Part shown: positions 1 through 13,440 of the stretch, in pieces
Position numbering within the stretch: the first letter of the stretch is position 1
Layout of the letters: each line of letters starts with the position of its first letter
Origin: Brachynemurus nebulosus
Lineage: Eukaryota > Arthropoda > Insecta > Neuroptera > Myrmeleontidae
Length of the DNA: 64,000 nt
NCBI GenBank assembly: GCA_035578155.1
Contig: JAPWDM010000005.1
Coordinates: 13,792,832 to 13,856,831, forward strand
Reading direction: 5' to 3'
Program-made: the position numbers and the translations under genes
The notes under the pieces: generated by a model
The model's input: only the letters and a program-made list of their open reading frames with translations
Told to the model about the DNA's origin: nothing
Databases searched by the model: none

Positions 1-1505
1 GAATAAATTATTGTATACCGTTATAATTCATTGATGGATCTACGTTAGATGGCATGGATAACGTGCACAGCAGTGGAATCGCGGCTTTATTTTTTCATTT
101 TTTTTTATATAAAACAAAGTTTTGCTCCATTTCTTTCCTTTACTTTCTTGCTTTTTCGGTTTTTTTTCTATTAGTATTTAATTTCTTTTATATTTTCAAT
201 AATAAAAACTCATTTTGTACCAAATAATTACTGTTCCGTTTATTATGACTTGCCTGTAAATATTCCCCATTTTCAGGTGCTTGAATAATTCAACTTTTTG
301 GAGCTGATGCCAAAAAAACTATATTCATTTGAAAGCGCATAGTATAAGCTACAAAAGCCTAAAACCATTTGTGTTAATATTCCTTCATTGTAGAGTTAGG
401 AGTTTTTTTACAAAATTTTATTTTTCATACTTTTTGGACTACTGGTCGATTTTTATTAACAACAGTTTTAAACTTTTGACTCTGGCAACTGCTGGGCCAT
501 GTCGTAGACACTCCAAAAAGTAACTGAGAATTTTTTGAGATTTTTTGGAAGCCTACAAAACTTTGAAAACACGACCGTCCCTTGAAAGACTCAGTGTACA
601 CACCGTGTTCTTGAAAATATATGTACACACGACGGGTTAATATTTCTGAGCATTTAAAAACGTGGTTCATGATAGCTATTATGACAAACAAATTTTTCTT
701 CTGAAAATTTAGTAAAAACAGATCAAGTTGTATACCAATTGTGACTTGTTTTTGTAGCGGCTCAAATATAGGCACTTTGATGTTGAAAATATTGCATAAT
801 TTCAATAAATTATTTGATAGCTGGGCGAAATTTTTAAATTTAGTGCACCCAATAATACGATCAGTAACAAAAAATAATTTCTAATTAAAAAACCCTACGG
901 ATCTAACTTGTCTATAGTTAGTAATTTTTCTACTGTAAATATTCAAATATTGCATGCTCATGTGTAATATATTATTATAATAATTGTTAAAAATGAGATT
1001 TACAAAATAAATTACAACAAATAGCAGTGTGCGTAGCTGTAATTTTTTTCCATTATTTGTTAGCGGTTGTTATCGGGGCTGAGCTACCAAAGTAGTTTTT
1101 CGAAGTATTTTAATATCTATATTATATAAAATATTATATTGTGATTATTTATAGATATGTTGTTATTTTTTTATCGTTACCTGAAGGCTCCCACACTGGA
1201 ATATTATTTATTACATTAAATAGCTGTTGTCTTCAAACGGCAGCAAACAACTATATAAGTATGTAACATTAGCATACGGATCAACAAAAACATTGGGTCC
1301 AATATAATATAAGCAAGCACTCATAATATGGCTTGTGAGTATCAATAAACTCATTCGTGTTTATAAAAAAAAATAATATAACAACAAGTAATATTAGTTC
1401 ACCTGTTACCAATTTCTTAATGCCATGTTATAGAGTGTTTCAAAATAATATATATTATATAGAAATGTTAATTAACCATGTAAGGTAAATGAAACTATGG
1501 TTTAT
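1..1505. other. AT-rich DNA, no gene recognised
   Basis: No convincing coding region or element was recognised. Two opposed short frames (329-523 plus, 425-805 minus) overlap each other and have no recognisable motif. The tract is mostly homopolymer runs and A/T words. Confidence 0.5.
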
Positions 1506-1509
1506 AATT

Positions 1510-1656
1510 GAAGAGGTGGATTCCAAAAGGCGCTAAGTCACTTTTTGCAATTTTTCAGGAAATGTAAAAAACTATCTAGGTAGGCAAATGTAGTAATCTG
1601 TTTAAATTATTTTCAAGTTCTTAGATAATAATTATTATTGATGTTACTTATTTGTT

Positions 1657-1754
<98 letters not shown>

Positions 1755-2188
1755 TAGATTATATTGAAAAAAAAAACCTTTAAAAAGTTGGGTTGAGTTG
1801 GTTAAAATAAACCTAGTTTGTTTAAATACAGATATATTTTATTCAAGAAACATTTTAATCAGTGCATTATTAGCTATTTCATGTGTTTGACATAACAGAA
1901 AATCTATCTATGAGCAAATTTGGAAAAAAATACCAGCTATTATTGGGAAAAAAAATGCAATGGTTTACGAGTAAATTTGACTTAGAGCGTTTTGAAATAA
2001 AACTGTCACTGACTTAGGGCTTCTTTGGAAAACATTCCATTTTTCATCATTCATTTTACAGTAGACTAAGCTCACTTTGAAGGGTGGCGCTATGAAAATC
2101 GTGTAGAGCTGGATTTGAACATTCTGCATCAACTAAAATCTCACATTAGACAAAAAATGACTTAGCGCCTTTTGGAATTCACCTCTTC
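1510..2188. mobile_element. MITE with ~40-bp terminal inverted repeats
   Basis: The left end GAAGAGGTGGATTCCAAAAG is matched in inverted form at the right end with one early mismatch, and the inverted match continues through GGCGCTAAGTCA to about 40 bp. The flanks read AATT on both sides (1506-1509 and 2189-2192), a possible 4-bp target duplication, although AATT is palindromic and could instead belong to the repeat. The interior has no frame and carries an 88-bp (TA)n tract. Superfamily not assigned. Confidence 0.8.
1659..1746. repeat. (TA)n microsatellite
   Basis: Uninterrupted TA dinucleotide tract inside the long-TIR MITE at 1510-2188. Confidence 0.97.
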
Positions 2189-2384
2189 AATTGTTTTCTT
2201 CGTTCTTATAAACATTATATTTTAGATTTTGGAAAAATATAAAAAAATAAAATTAATAAAATACTGTCCTAATACTCACATAAACAAAATTTTAGCGAAT
2301 TTCTGAACGGAATTGAGCTATCCCAACGAAACTGAAATCCCAAACCCCAAAAATGAGTCCTTATCACAATTAGGCACATTGAAG

Positions 2385-3035
2385 TTCTAGAAAAAAGTCC
2401 ACTATCGAATCAGCCAGATTTCACATTAATAAGTTTGATTTGAATAAAGTTGTTATTTGATGATGTCGCGTCATCAAACAGAGGTGGGAAAAGTGGGCGA
2501 CCACCCTGAATCTCGCTCCCCTTGGGGATTCGTATGTGCAGAAAACTGGTAGAAGGTTAGACCTTGATTAAGGGAGGGTTTTCTTCGTTGTTATTTGTCT
2601 GCGAATTTTTGGGAATAAATTTTTTGAAAAATCAAAGAGCGGGCCTCGCAAAAGTCATCTTGCCTACTTTCTATTTTAGTCTTGCGCTACTAGTCTATTC
2701 TGTCATCAAGTTTACTAAATTTTTTGAATGTCTTAAAAACGGTAAATAAAATTATAGAACGATGGAACTGCGGAAACGAATTACAGGTTCTCAAAGTCGT
2801 TCATCTTCATTTTTACCAAAATTAAGTATGTTGATCATTAAAAACAAGACTCGTAATTTGTAAATGAATATTCTAGATTGTTTTAATAGCAAAAATGAAA
2901 ATTTTACACCCAAATTACTCTAATTCAGGTTATCACCCTAATTCAGATCATTCCTAATTTTTTTTTCAAATTTGATGACGTCATTAAGGTTACTTAAATC
3001 TTTCACTGCTTTAAAGATCGTATATGAAATGATGA
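2385..3035. repeat. Satellite-like dispersed repeat, copy 1
   Basis: Degenerate units of a roughly 210-280 bp repeat also present at 47290-47760 and 53860-55340. Shared words in order: a GAATTACAGGTTCTCAAAG block, a TTTTACCAAAATTAAGTATG block, a GATAGCAAAAATGAAAATTT-like block, and a GATGACGTCA core (here at 2974) followed by a TTACTAAATTTTTT-like block. The frame at 2564-2749 is only a reading of this repeat. Confidence 0.7.
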
Positions 3036-3037
3036 CA

Positions 3038-3195
3038 TTGGAATCGAATTACTGGATTTTGCTTTTTGAAGTCGTATTATTTTAATACTAATTTGATACA
3101 TTTTTTTTTATTTGATGAAATTGGAATCGAATTACTGGATTTTACTTTTTGATTATTTTAATACTAATTTGAGTACATTTTTTTTTATTGATAGC
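3038..3195 (+). repeat. 82-bp tandem duplication
   Basis: A unit beginning ATTGGAATCGAATTACTGG occurs at 3038 and again at 3120. Both copies continue through a TTATTTTAATACTAATTTGA block and a T-run. It sits at the edge of satellite copy 1 and seems to be a local slip duplication of it. Confidence 0.85.
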
Positions 3196-4062
3196 CTTAT
3201 GATCTCCTCTCAATTTGAGAGCTGGACTCACCTTTTTAAACAGTACCAATATTTGGATTAGAAATAGCTTAAAATATTTTTCTAAATGAAGGACATTCTT
3301 TGACGATTACACCTTGAACTGTATGAATCCGGTCTATTTGCACGAGAGAAAAATCGCTATTTCACAATAATGATAAACTGCTGCTCCGTTTATGAGAAAA
3401 TTTACATGAGAAAATATATTTTGTCATGAATTGAAAGTAGTTTATGTTGAATAATTTACAAATAGACCTAACAAATTATTCTCAATATCGTATTAAAATA
3501 TGTTTATTTATTACTGAGATATTTTTACATAATATATTGAAATCGTTACTTAAAAGATCTAAATTGAAATTGAAGTTTTTAGCACTAGTAGAAATACCCT
3601 AACAATATTTTTTTTTAAATACTGGTATACTTCAAATAACATGCGCCCAATTCAAGATAATTTGTGGACAGTTAAGCAAGGACTTGCTAGATATTAAAAA
3701 AAATGAATTAAGTAATGTAATGGCTTTCTTAATTCAGCAGTACATTAATTTCTCTTTTTGTTAATTGTCTATTTTAAACAAAAAATGTATTACACGTTGT
3801 ATAAATCGGTTCGAGTTGGCCATATTTGCCTGTAACATGAATAAACAAATATATGTTACAAAATTCTTACACAAATTTTATCTAAAATAATTTTATATCA
3901 TTTACAATAATTTTGTAGATATATCTATGTACCTATGTATATGTTTTATATTAAGGTAGCTGTAACGTATATGGTTTTCTCTTAGGAAATTTTTCAAACT
4001 TCAGAAATAATAATTATCAGATTTCGCATTTTATCTCTCTTTTACACATTGTCTTATATTAT
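3196..4062. other. AT-rich DNA, no gene recognised
   Basis: No element termini, coding frame or RNA gene was recognised. Confidence 0.5.
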
Positions 4063-5007
4063 ATTTCACCCAGTGGCGTAGCGTGCCTTGGAGGGGCCCT
4101 GTATCAAAATTAGTTGGGGGGCCCAAATGAAGGGTAAAGATTTCTCACAAAAGAAACAAAAATGCTTGCATTAAATTAAAATAAATATTTATTGATTATA
4201 TTTATAAGTTATCGCTTCCTCCTAGAAATTGAGCTAGCCAAACAATTCAAATTAAATATACACTTTTCTTGCCTTTTTTCGGCAAATTGATTTATTAAAT
4301 TATCTATAGTTGAAGACGGTGTCAGTTTTTTTAAAATTTCTACCTCTATAGACAATAGTGACAAGTCTGATAGCCGTTTCTGCCCCATCGAAATCCTTAG
4401 GTAATTATTTATCAGTTTTAATTTTGAAAAACTTCTTTCAGCTGCTGCGGTTGTAACAGACAGGGTCAAGAATAGAAAGCACGCTGTTATTACCTCCGGA
4501 AAACTGGATGCAAGACTATTGAATTTTATCAGCAATAATTCCATGAGCTCCTTAATGGAATGAATTTTTTGAATTTCCGATTTTAAGCATGTTTTCAGTG
4601 CAATTAATTGTTCATAAAGATTAACTGAGATATCTTTATTGTATTTAGCCGACAGTTTTCCGGAAGCGTTTCTTATCACTTCGTTTGAAGAAGATAGGAG
4701 TTTCTCCGGTTGTAATACTTCGAACATATTACTCAGGTCACAAAGGCTGTGAAATCTGTTTAGTTTGAGAAATTAATATATCTAAACAGCAATAGTATAC
4801 ATTGACTTTGAAATATGATTCCTGGTCTGAAATTCTCTCATATGACAGTTTTGTTGTACGTTTTTTTCCCGGGAAGCACGAGATTAAGTGACATTGCGGA
4901 TAACATTTTACTAATTTTTGCTTACACACGTTAGGGGCCTCTGTAGCCCGGGGGCCTCTTATCATTGATACGGCTGATACGGGGGTAACTACGCCCCTGA
5001 TTTCACC
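4063..5007 (-). mobile_element. hAT transposon, ZMYM-type, internally deleted
   Basis: A 929-bp element (4071-4999) with imperfect inverted ends: CAGTGGCGTAGC at the left, and a right end whose complement is CAGGGGCGTAGT. It is flanked by a perfect 8-bp target duplication ATTTCACC at 4063-4070 and 5000-5007, the hAT signature. It retains only the C-terminal half of a transposase on the minus strand and cannot be autonomous. Confidence 0.95.
4209..4965 (-). pseudogene. hAT transposase C-terminal fragment (ZMYM1-like), frameshifted
   Basis: Read on the minus strand, 4965 to about 4750 gives a segment ending in FKVNVYYCCLDILISQTKQ, like the region before the C-terminal domain in ZMYM1-like hAT proteins. 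A frameshift near 4745 moves the frame to one reading SLCDLSNMFEVLQPEKLL and then 172 codons (4727-4209). These contain the hAT dimerisation signature TAAAERSFSKLKLINNYLR followed by LSDLSLLSIE. hAT transposases usually run 500-900 residues. Here only about 240 remain, and the N-terminal zinc finger and the first catalytic acids are missing. The cut-and-paste function is lost. Family assignment rests on the AAAERSFSKLK and LLSIE motifs and agrees with the 8-bp duplication. Confidence 0.92.
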
Positions 5008-5998
5008 TATAATTATATCACAATATAATAACGTAACATACTACACTACAAGTGAAAATTTTTCAAACTTTTTGATGGTACAGTTTTAAAGATATAGGTA
5101 ATTTAAAAAATATTAGAAGATGTCATCTCGTTTAATATTGAAAATAATCGTTGCTAGTAATTGAGGGCAACGTTGAATCTTAAAACAGGTTTACTAAGCT
5201 CAGAACCATCTGAGAATACTTAGAAGTCGGTACACATATCTATATAAGTCGGCAATATCGATAATATATCACACACATACGTAATTGTAAATTTATTAGT
5301 TGTTAAATAAATTTTAGGATTATTAGGAATATTGGGTCTTTAATAACTTATTGTTTGAGAAATTTGCACTGATGCCATTTGTTATAGCATGAAGAATTAT
5401 ACCTTTTAAGGTATTAAACACACAACATTTTCAATTTATAAGCAATTTATTTGCACAAAAAAAATAGTTGTATGAAATTATAATCAATTGTTAGATTTTA
5501 AATAGTTTTACATTAATACAAAAAAAAAAATCAATTACAATTCACCATAAAATGGTATATAAAAATGAAGCGCATGTATATAGACGTGCGTTCTAAGTAT
5601 TTGAATTGTAATTTTATAATGAATTGTTTTTAGTTTTTTTTATAAACAAATTAGATATTTTTATGTTTTTTACAAAGGTTCCTACAAAATTAAATTATTA
5701 TTAAATTAATAACAAGTTTTTGTTTAAAAAATAAAAATTATTTCTGGAATGGTTTCCAATCAAAAAATATGTTGGAACATTGTTTCTTACACCATTAACA
5801 ACCAAACCAGCTTCTGATTGAATTACACATTTAATATTGTGTGTTAGATAACCATCATAACCGACTTTTATAACTGTTAAGGAATACTTACGTAACGATT
5901 ACAGAGAGAGCTCATGACCCTGTTGTAAATAAATTTAGAAATAACAACGACAAGATTTTTACTTAGTCCTATATTACATTATATGTCTATAGACCAAG
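5008..5998. other. AT-rich DNA, no gene recognised
   Basis: Nothing recognised; long A and T runs. Confidence 0.5.
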
Positions 5999-6360
5999 TT
6001 ATGTGATCGTGAAAAATTTCGATGTCCGGTTTGTGGTGAAAATATAGTCCCCTGAGACCAAATAAGTCATTGACAAAAAATGTCTATGTGTCTGTCTGTT
6101 AGGAGAGCTATTTTGATCTCTAACTATCAAACAACTTAAGGAATTTTGATTAAATTTGGTATAGGGATGAAGTTCCCCAAAGTACACAACCTGGTGAGGT
6201 CAATACATCCTTGAATTTTAGAAATACCCTCAAAATGGACAGATCGGCCATTTTCAGAAAAACTGCTTTGATTAAGTTTTAACCACTTTAAAGTGACTAA
6301 CAAAGCAATCCGTATGTCTGGGGAAAGTCCGAAGGCTGAGATATAGGGCATTGGAAAAAG
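5999..6360 (+). repeat. Transposon tail-like repeat
   Basis: Contains a CTGTCTGTTAGGAGAGC stretch followed by text like ACTTAAGGAATTTTGATTAAATTTGGTATAGGGATGAAG. This resembles the CTGTCTGT...AAATTTGG tails common at the ends of insect dispersed repeats. The two short minus frames here (6136-6351 and 5999-6187) look like shadows. Assignment is by style only. Confidence 0.35.
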
Positions 6361-7072
6361 GTATGACGAACAAAAAGCTTTTTTTTAAATAAATAACGCA
6401 ACTAGCTTAACATCAATCGGATTAATTTACCGCAACAAATCTAGCCTGCCTTCGGTGGCAAACTATTTTTAACCTTCAGTATCTATTACTTATTGTTATA
6501 GGACCAAGTGTTGTACGAATATTCGAACAGTTTATTATTATTAGTATAATATGTTCATACGAATAATCGGTTTTCAATGTGTGTTGTATCATGTTGTATA
6601 AAAATAATAATAATACTGATTTAGACACAAGAGTTTTTGTGTTTCATGCTAACAGCACCGATACCTTAAATAAATAACACCTGTAATATTAATGTATATA
6701 TAATATGGTTAATTTGCATGTTTTTGATCTTTTGTTTTAAGTGTGTCAGTCTTTTTCACAGTGACGACAATTTTTTTCTGTTTCTCGTTTGAATTACAAA
6801 TTATAAACGTTACCTCGCTATATGCTTGCTTGTACATTTTTTTTTAAATATATGCCATACACGGTATTGCAAAAAGGATATAAATTTTGAAAATGAAATT
6901 GTAAAAAACTAACAATCCGTGCAAGGTGAATTGAAAGTGTGATTATTTATTTATAAACCAAAACGATAGGTACACATAGATACACTATGTTTTAATAATG
7001 TAATTGGGATCTGTAAATTTTATTAAAATCTAATATAAAAGATAAATACCCTTGCAACAGCAGTATCCTGTA
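6361..7072. other. AT-rich DNA, no gene recognised
   Basis: Nothing recognised. Confidence 0.5.
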
Positions 7073-7979
7073 CAGCAGCGGTTTCCAAACTTTGTGCACT
7101 AACGCGCCCTTATAAAAAATCTTAGCTCTGCCGCCCCCCTTTTGAAAAAATTTATAAACAATTTGTAAATTGCTTTTTTACTGAAAAAACTCATATTCTT
7201 AGCGGACGAAATGTCTGTACGACACTTTAGAGGAAACCGTTGATCAGACACGTTATTCGATACTTATGCGCTAACATGATTCTGACCGCTTGAGAATTGT
7301 TATTGTTAAAATATTACGTACAGTAACGAGCAGAAAAATCAATGTTAAGGAGTTACATGGCTTTTTTTAGCAAAAAAAACCTAATTTATTCCAACTTTTG
7401 GCAAATTTTTTTTCTGTTAGTAAATGCTTATGAAAAGGAATTTAAAAGAAAATGAAATTTCAACTTTTGACAGTGTTTTAAACAAAAAATTTTGATTTTT
7501 GGTAAAAATTTTCGTGTTTTTCGTTGATTTTCTACTTGTAAAATGAGATGTAATGAACGGAAAGAATAATTTTTCGTTCAAGTACAAGCCATAAGCATCT
7601 ACTAATAGAAAAAGTTTTGTATTTTATTTTAGGTAAGAAAATTTCACGAGTTACTCTGCCTACGGCGAAAAATCAGCGATATTAGAAAACTAGCTGTCAA
7701 TGGCCTAATTAATTTTTTTTTTCATAAAAATTTTTTGACTGCTTCTAAAAATAATTTATGCCAAAAGTTGAAATAAATTATATTTTCTTATATTGTAAAA
7801 AAAAAATCGAAAAAACTGAGTTCTTTTTGCTAAAAAAGACCCATGTATGTAACTCCTTAATATAAAATGTCCATTATTTGGTAATTATGTTTGAGTGATA
7901 ATTCTTAAAACCATGCTTTTATCATAACGACGACGATATTTGCAATTATCCTGCGCCCCCAGTTTGGAAACCGCTACTG
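7073..7979. mobile_element. hAT-like element with TIR CAGCAGCGGTTTCCAAACT
   Basis: The left end CAGCAGCGGTTTCCAAACT at 7073 is matched by the complement of the right end, CAGTAGCGGTTTCCAAACT, at 7979. Both are followed inward by C-rich text (CGCGCCC... and GGGGGCGCAG in complement). The terminus type fits hAT. An 8-bp duplication is not clean: the flanks share only short words such as GTACAG. No transposase frame remains. A second element lies inside it at 7349-7856. Confidence 0.8.
7345..7860. mobile_element. Nested TTAA-target MITE
   Basis: Element 7349-7856 lies between TTAA at 7345-7348 and TTAA at 7857-7860. Inverted ends read GGAGTTACATGGCTTTTTTT at the left and, in complement at the right, GGAGTTACATACATGGGTC. 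A second inverted pair further in (AATTTATTCCAACTTTTGG and CCAAAAGTTGAAATAAATT) confirms the fold. TTAA targets are typical of piggyBac-type transposition, but the ends lack the usual CCC start. It is nested in the hAT-like element and therefore younger. Confidence 0.85.
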
Positions 7980-8720
7980 TAGGTACAGCATATCGAATTT
8001 ACCTAATTACAAAAATTCCCTCATTTTGAAGCTAAATATTTCGCAAACGGTTTAAACTTTTCAATACGGAAAAGCATTAAAAAAAATTTGAGAATATTTT
8101 TTACTATTTATCAACACTTTATGGCACGATGATACAACATCTTTGTCATAGTCAGAACAACCGTGAACGCCAATCGCGATCAGTAATCACACATGTGTGT
8201 GATACTACCGCTGATAGGTAGCATAGCATGGGAAACACACTCTCAGTGTAGTGAAGATTTCTATAAACGTATAGAAGCTATGTTAGTATACCTTATCGAT
8301 GTATGCTTCAAACGGAATTGTTGACGTGGTACAGCGTTGTATTGTGACTGTATCGGGTTAACTGTCATCTACACCTATGCACATGAAACAATTTTCGAGA
8401 TTTCGAGAACGGGTTTCGAAATTTTAGAACCCAAAAATAAACTACAAAATGACCTGTTATGTGAAAAAATATAAAAATAAACAGGACAACATAAAACATA
8501 AGGAAACATCCTTGAAAATATGGACAGGGATTTAATTTTCGATAATTATTTATTCAAAAACTTAGTCGTATGTCGAACAGCTACTTGGAATATTCACTTC
8601 AAAAGCCTGAACCCAGAATTCAAAAACAATCTATAGTTCCGGAAACATTAATACAGACAATGATAAAATTGTGACGTGGCCCTCTAGGTGAGAGCAGAGA
8701 AGTAATATGGCCAGGCAATG
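7980..8720. other. AT-rich DNA, no gene recognised
   Basis: Slightly less AT-rich around 8140-8370, but no frame or element end was recognised. Confidence 0.45.
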
Positions 8721-9092
8721 TTTATTTATGGAGGGTAGATATCAGGAGCACCATCTTTGTATCAAAAAGTGTCCATAGAAAGGCGTAAATAGTGGCGGCG
8801 CTACTGTAGTAAAAGGGTAAATTTCGAGAAGTAAACATGGAAAGAAAAACATCCGCGTTGTTATGTAATTATTGTTTTTTTATTATAATTGTTTCATATA
8901 ATAGTTTTATTATTTTAAAAATTTTTATAAAACTCCACACAAAAAATCACTATACTCTTTTGCTACTCTAGCGCTATTCTGGCGAGTTTTTGAACTGTTA
9001 CTTAATACTTAAAACGGGACACTTTTTGAACTATTTTTCTATTGTTTTCCGTACAATATAGTCCTCCTTATATTCTACACTCCATAGTTTAT
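8721..9092. repeat. Degenerate inverted-repeat element
   Basis: Left words ATGGAGGGTAGATATCAGGAG, AAAAAGTGTCC and GCGCTACTGTAGTAAAAG recur in inverted order on the right as ATGGAGTGTAGAATATAAGGAG, AAAAGTGTCC and GCGCTAGAGTAGCAAAAG (in complement). This is a diverged palindromic element of about 370 bp. No target duplication was identified. Confidence 0.6.
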
Positions 9093-10128
9093 GTTTTCGC
9101 TTATGCTAGTTGTAACATGGAATATTTCGTCGAAAATATTTCTGAACCTCGAGTAATACTACCCGGCCATTATTTCCTATTAGAAATTGCCGTAAAAAGT
9201 TGTTCGTTTACCTTTTAAAATCGTATTTAAAAGCGACAAATAATATTTCAATTTAATAGCAATACAGATCACATTGTCCTCTACATACATGAGAAATTAA
9301 TGACATCAGCATCAGTGTTACTTTACATTCAATGTTTCTCAAAACAATTTTTTGTTTGTATTTTTTGATCTAAAAATTACTTGAAAAAAATCAACAAAAT
9401 ACAAAAAAATTGTTTGTTTCTAATCATGTTTTAGATTATAAATAGTGAATAGTGACAATCACGATTTTATAAAACATTTATAAATAATTGTTATAATTTT
9501 CATATAAAAGTAGGTGAACAAATAATAATCACAGTGTAGATAATTGTAAAATTTTTGAAGGACATATGTATGTACATTTCTGTACATATCTATATTTGAT
9601 TTTGTATTATATTCCAAAATTTCCTGTTTTGAAATATGTTAGATACTAATAACAACCCAGTTATGGCCCAATTATAGGTCAAATAAAATCTTCACAGTAA
9701 AATATTTGTTAAAGGCTACTGAAAAAAATTTAAAAAAACTTTCTGCAGACTATTTTTCCTCAAAAACAGAATAAACAAAAAAGAATAAAAATAAAACAAT
9801 ACTTTTGCAGCTAAATTGTTTTCGTGTCTCGGAGCTATAACTCCGACATGACCGTACTAATTTTCTAATTTTAACTCCATGTCGTATGAATACTAATTAC
9901 GTATAAGCAAATTCGCTCGGTAAAGCTCGGTCCAGTATTGCATGCTGTGTGTAAGACTACTTTCTTTCTAGACCTCAGTTCAATAATTTACAAGTATCCA
10001 TAATTATATTTTTTCCTTTTTGTCATTTTTAAGGATATCTAATTTTTTATTGTCTAATTTATAGCAGAAGGAGAGCTTGTCACGTCGATATCACTCCGTT
10101 CCAGGTTCGATAAAATATTCTTACATAA
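9093..10128. other. AT-rich DNA, no gene recognised
   Basis: Nothing recognised. Confidence 0.5.
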
Positions 10129-10515
10129 TAAACAATGAGTGTATTCACATCATCGCTCTGATATCGGTCCGATATCAGTCGCGGTTTGCTCCTATTCCAA
10201 TGCCACTCCAATATCAATACCACTCAGGTAATATTTTATCGGAGCGATATCAGACTTGTTATGGCTTGTACCTATAGTGTAAACACTCTTTTGATTCCAC
10301 TCCACTCTGCTTGCATTCAGTTGTTATGAAAATATATTTGTATCGAACTGAGACCGAAGTGGTAGCGTACCCAGAGCGGCACTATAATGTGAATAGAGAA
10401 CGAATGGGTACCAGCATGATATCAGCACTGTAATGTGAACACAACAAGATTATATCGAATTGAGAGCGTAATGATATCGGACTGAGAGCGGAGCATTAAT
10501 GTAAATCGGGCCTAA
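10129..10515. mobile_element. Probable PIF/Harbinger-like MITE, GATATC-rich
   Basis: The right end reads ATGTAAATCGGGCC followed by TAA (10513-10515). The left flank has TAA at 10129-10131 followed by a decayed inverted end with GTATTCACATCATCGCTCTG. The interior repeats GATATC several times and repeats TAATGTGAA-like words. A TAA target and a GGCCCG terminus fit PIF/Harbinger MITEs and resemble the element at 44695-45539. The decayed left end makes this tentative. Confidence 0.5.
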
Positions 10516-11179
10516 TTTTTACTCAAGTTATGAAGTTTTAAACGAAAGTGTCCCCAGGTACAAGGATCTCCCCTATAATATGTCTTGTAAATTAATTTTG
10601 CGTTACTGAAACGATCACTAATAAATTTTCAAAAAAAAAAAAAGTAAAACAATTAAGGTTGTTACGTAATTAATATAACAGACGTTATTTATTTTCCTGC
10701 TTTATTTATGATGTTGTTGTTTATAATGTTGATTTAAACAATGGAAAAACACTCTAGGTAATAATAATATAATACTTAAAGAAAATTTTTACTTACAAAA
10801 AGACATGGTTCAAATTGCTGATAGTAAATTTAATACGTCGTTTACTGATTTTAAAAATTTTCCTTCATAAATTAGGTATAACAATGTTCCATATACTACA
10901 TAAATTTACTAACTAAATATAAATGTGTTTTTGAAATATTGCTGCAATTGGCAATGACCAATTCACCAAATATTATTAATTACAAAAATTTCATATTAGT
11001 TTGAATGTTTTATTTTAGTATGTTAACCTAGTCCATACTAACTCCAAATAGCAATTTCATATTAGTCTCAATGTTTTAGTATGTTAACATAGTCCATACA
11101 TGTTCCACAATTTTGTCGCAGTTTTGGCGCAGTAAGTTATAATTTCAATAAAAATACATACTTTAATTATTTATTATAA
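10516..11179. repeat. AT-rich DNA with a 66-bp tandem duplication at 10989-11120
   Basis: TTTCATATTAGT, AATGTTTTA, TAGTATGTTAAC and AGTCCATAC occur in that order twice, starting at 10989 and 11055. The rest of the stretch holds nothing recognised. Confidence 0.8.
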
Positions 11180-12346
<1,167 letters not shown>

Positions 12347-12496
12347 TTATTGTAATAATTAAAGAATCGACACATTCAATTTACAATAAGTGATGCCTTG
12401 AAAATTTGCGACCTTTATTTGTAAAAGTGTATGTTGGAACAATAGCGTTTATCACATAAAACCACTACGTTACTGAAAAAGGCATTAAAGTTACCC

Positions 12497-12823
12497 ATTA
12501 ACACTAGGGATGGCGACTTTTCAAAGATAATCGGTTGTCGGTTATTTCGGTTTATTTTATGTTCAGTTTAACCTGATGGTTATAACCGCTCAAAATAACC
12601 TTAATAAAAGCAAACACCGGTCACTGAATAATGACTTAAATTTTTAAATTTACTTTTTTTCGAAAAATAATTCGTCCGGTTTTTTCTCCGGTTATTGATT
12701 TACAAAAAAAAGCACCGGTAATAACCAAATCCAAAAAATAACCGAAATAAACCGGTTAACTGAAACAGAAAAACCGATTTTAGATTATAACCAGTATAGG
12801 TTTTTTTCATCCCTAATTAACAC
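12497..12823. mobile_element. hAT MITE with CGGTTA words
   Basis: Element 12505-12815. The ends TAGGGATGGCGAC and, in complement, TAGGGATGAAAAAAAC share TAGGGATG. Perfect 8-bp target duplication ATTAACAC at 12497-12504 and 12816-12823. The interior is built of CGGTTA, CCGGT and AACCG words on both strands. No coding capacity. Confidence 0.93.
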
Positions 12824-13089
12824 AAAGAACGAAATATTTTATTTAAAAATTATTATCATTAGGCTGTAAACTATACTGATATACTCATTCAAATAACTTA
12901 AGAAAATATTCTTAATGCAAAGGAACGAATTTTTAGTTATTAAAAAGTAAAGTGGGACGGACATTTAGCGTAGGTATGTAAAATCAGTTTTAAAAAATGG
13001 TTGTGAATTCAAAAATAATTGAGCTTTTGGAACTTTAAGTACAAATATACGGCATATATCTTAACCACCTGATTAGTAACTGCATACAT
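12824..13089. other. AT-rich DNA, nothing recognised
   Basis: No element or gene recognised. Confidence 0.5.
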
Positions 13090-13440
13090 TTTACTTTCCC
13101 GTCCATATAGCGAAACTGAGAAAACCAAAAATCTGAATGGAATTTTGAAACCAAGCTAAAAATAATTCTCTATACTTATGGGGCATTAAAAAGAGCAAAA
13201 TTTTGGTCAGTGGTTCTGATGTTGTCATTATTTTCAATATTTCGAAGAAGTAAAAAAATTTTGTGTTTTTTTTCATTTTCTCCGAAGTTTGTTTGTGAAG
13301 AAAATCGACGAAACTTAGGCAACGGGTATTACAAAAAGTCCAAAATATTTTAAGGGCAAAATTTTTTTCGTAAGTCAAGTAAGTGAATTTTGATTTTTTT
13401 AATGTATTTTGTTTCAACGGCCTTTACCTTCCTTATCACA
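13090..13440. repeat. Dispersed repeat R2, uninterrupted copy
   Basis: Related to 23540-23882 plus 24711-24735. Shared text: GAAAACCAAAAATC, TATTACAAAAAGTCC/GGTC, GGACAAAATTCA/GGGCAAAATTTT, and the site AAGTCAAGTAAGTGAATTTTGA. The other copy carries a TTAA element at that site. The 108-codon minus frame at 13091-13417 is low-complexity and has no recognised motif. Confidence 0.6.

Noticed and set aside
425..805. 126-codon minus frame
   Set aside because: Background composition, overlaps an opposed frame, no domain recognised, no splice context.
13091..13417. 108-codon minus frame
   Set aside because: Part of dispersed repeat R2; the related copy at 23.5 kb does not keep it open.
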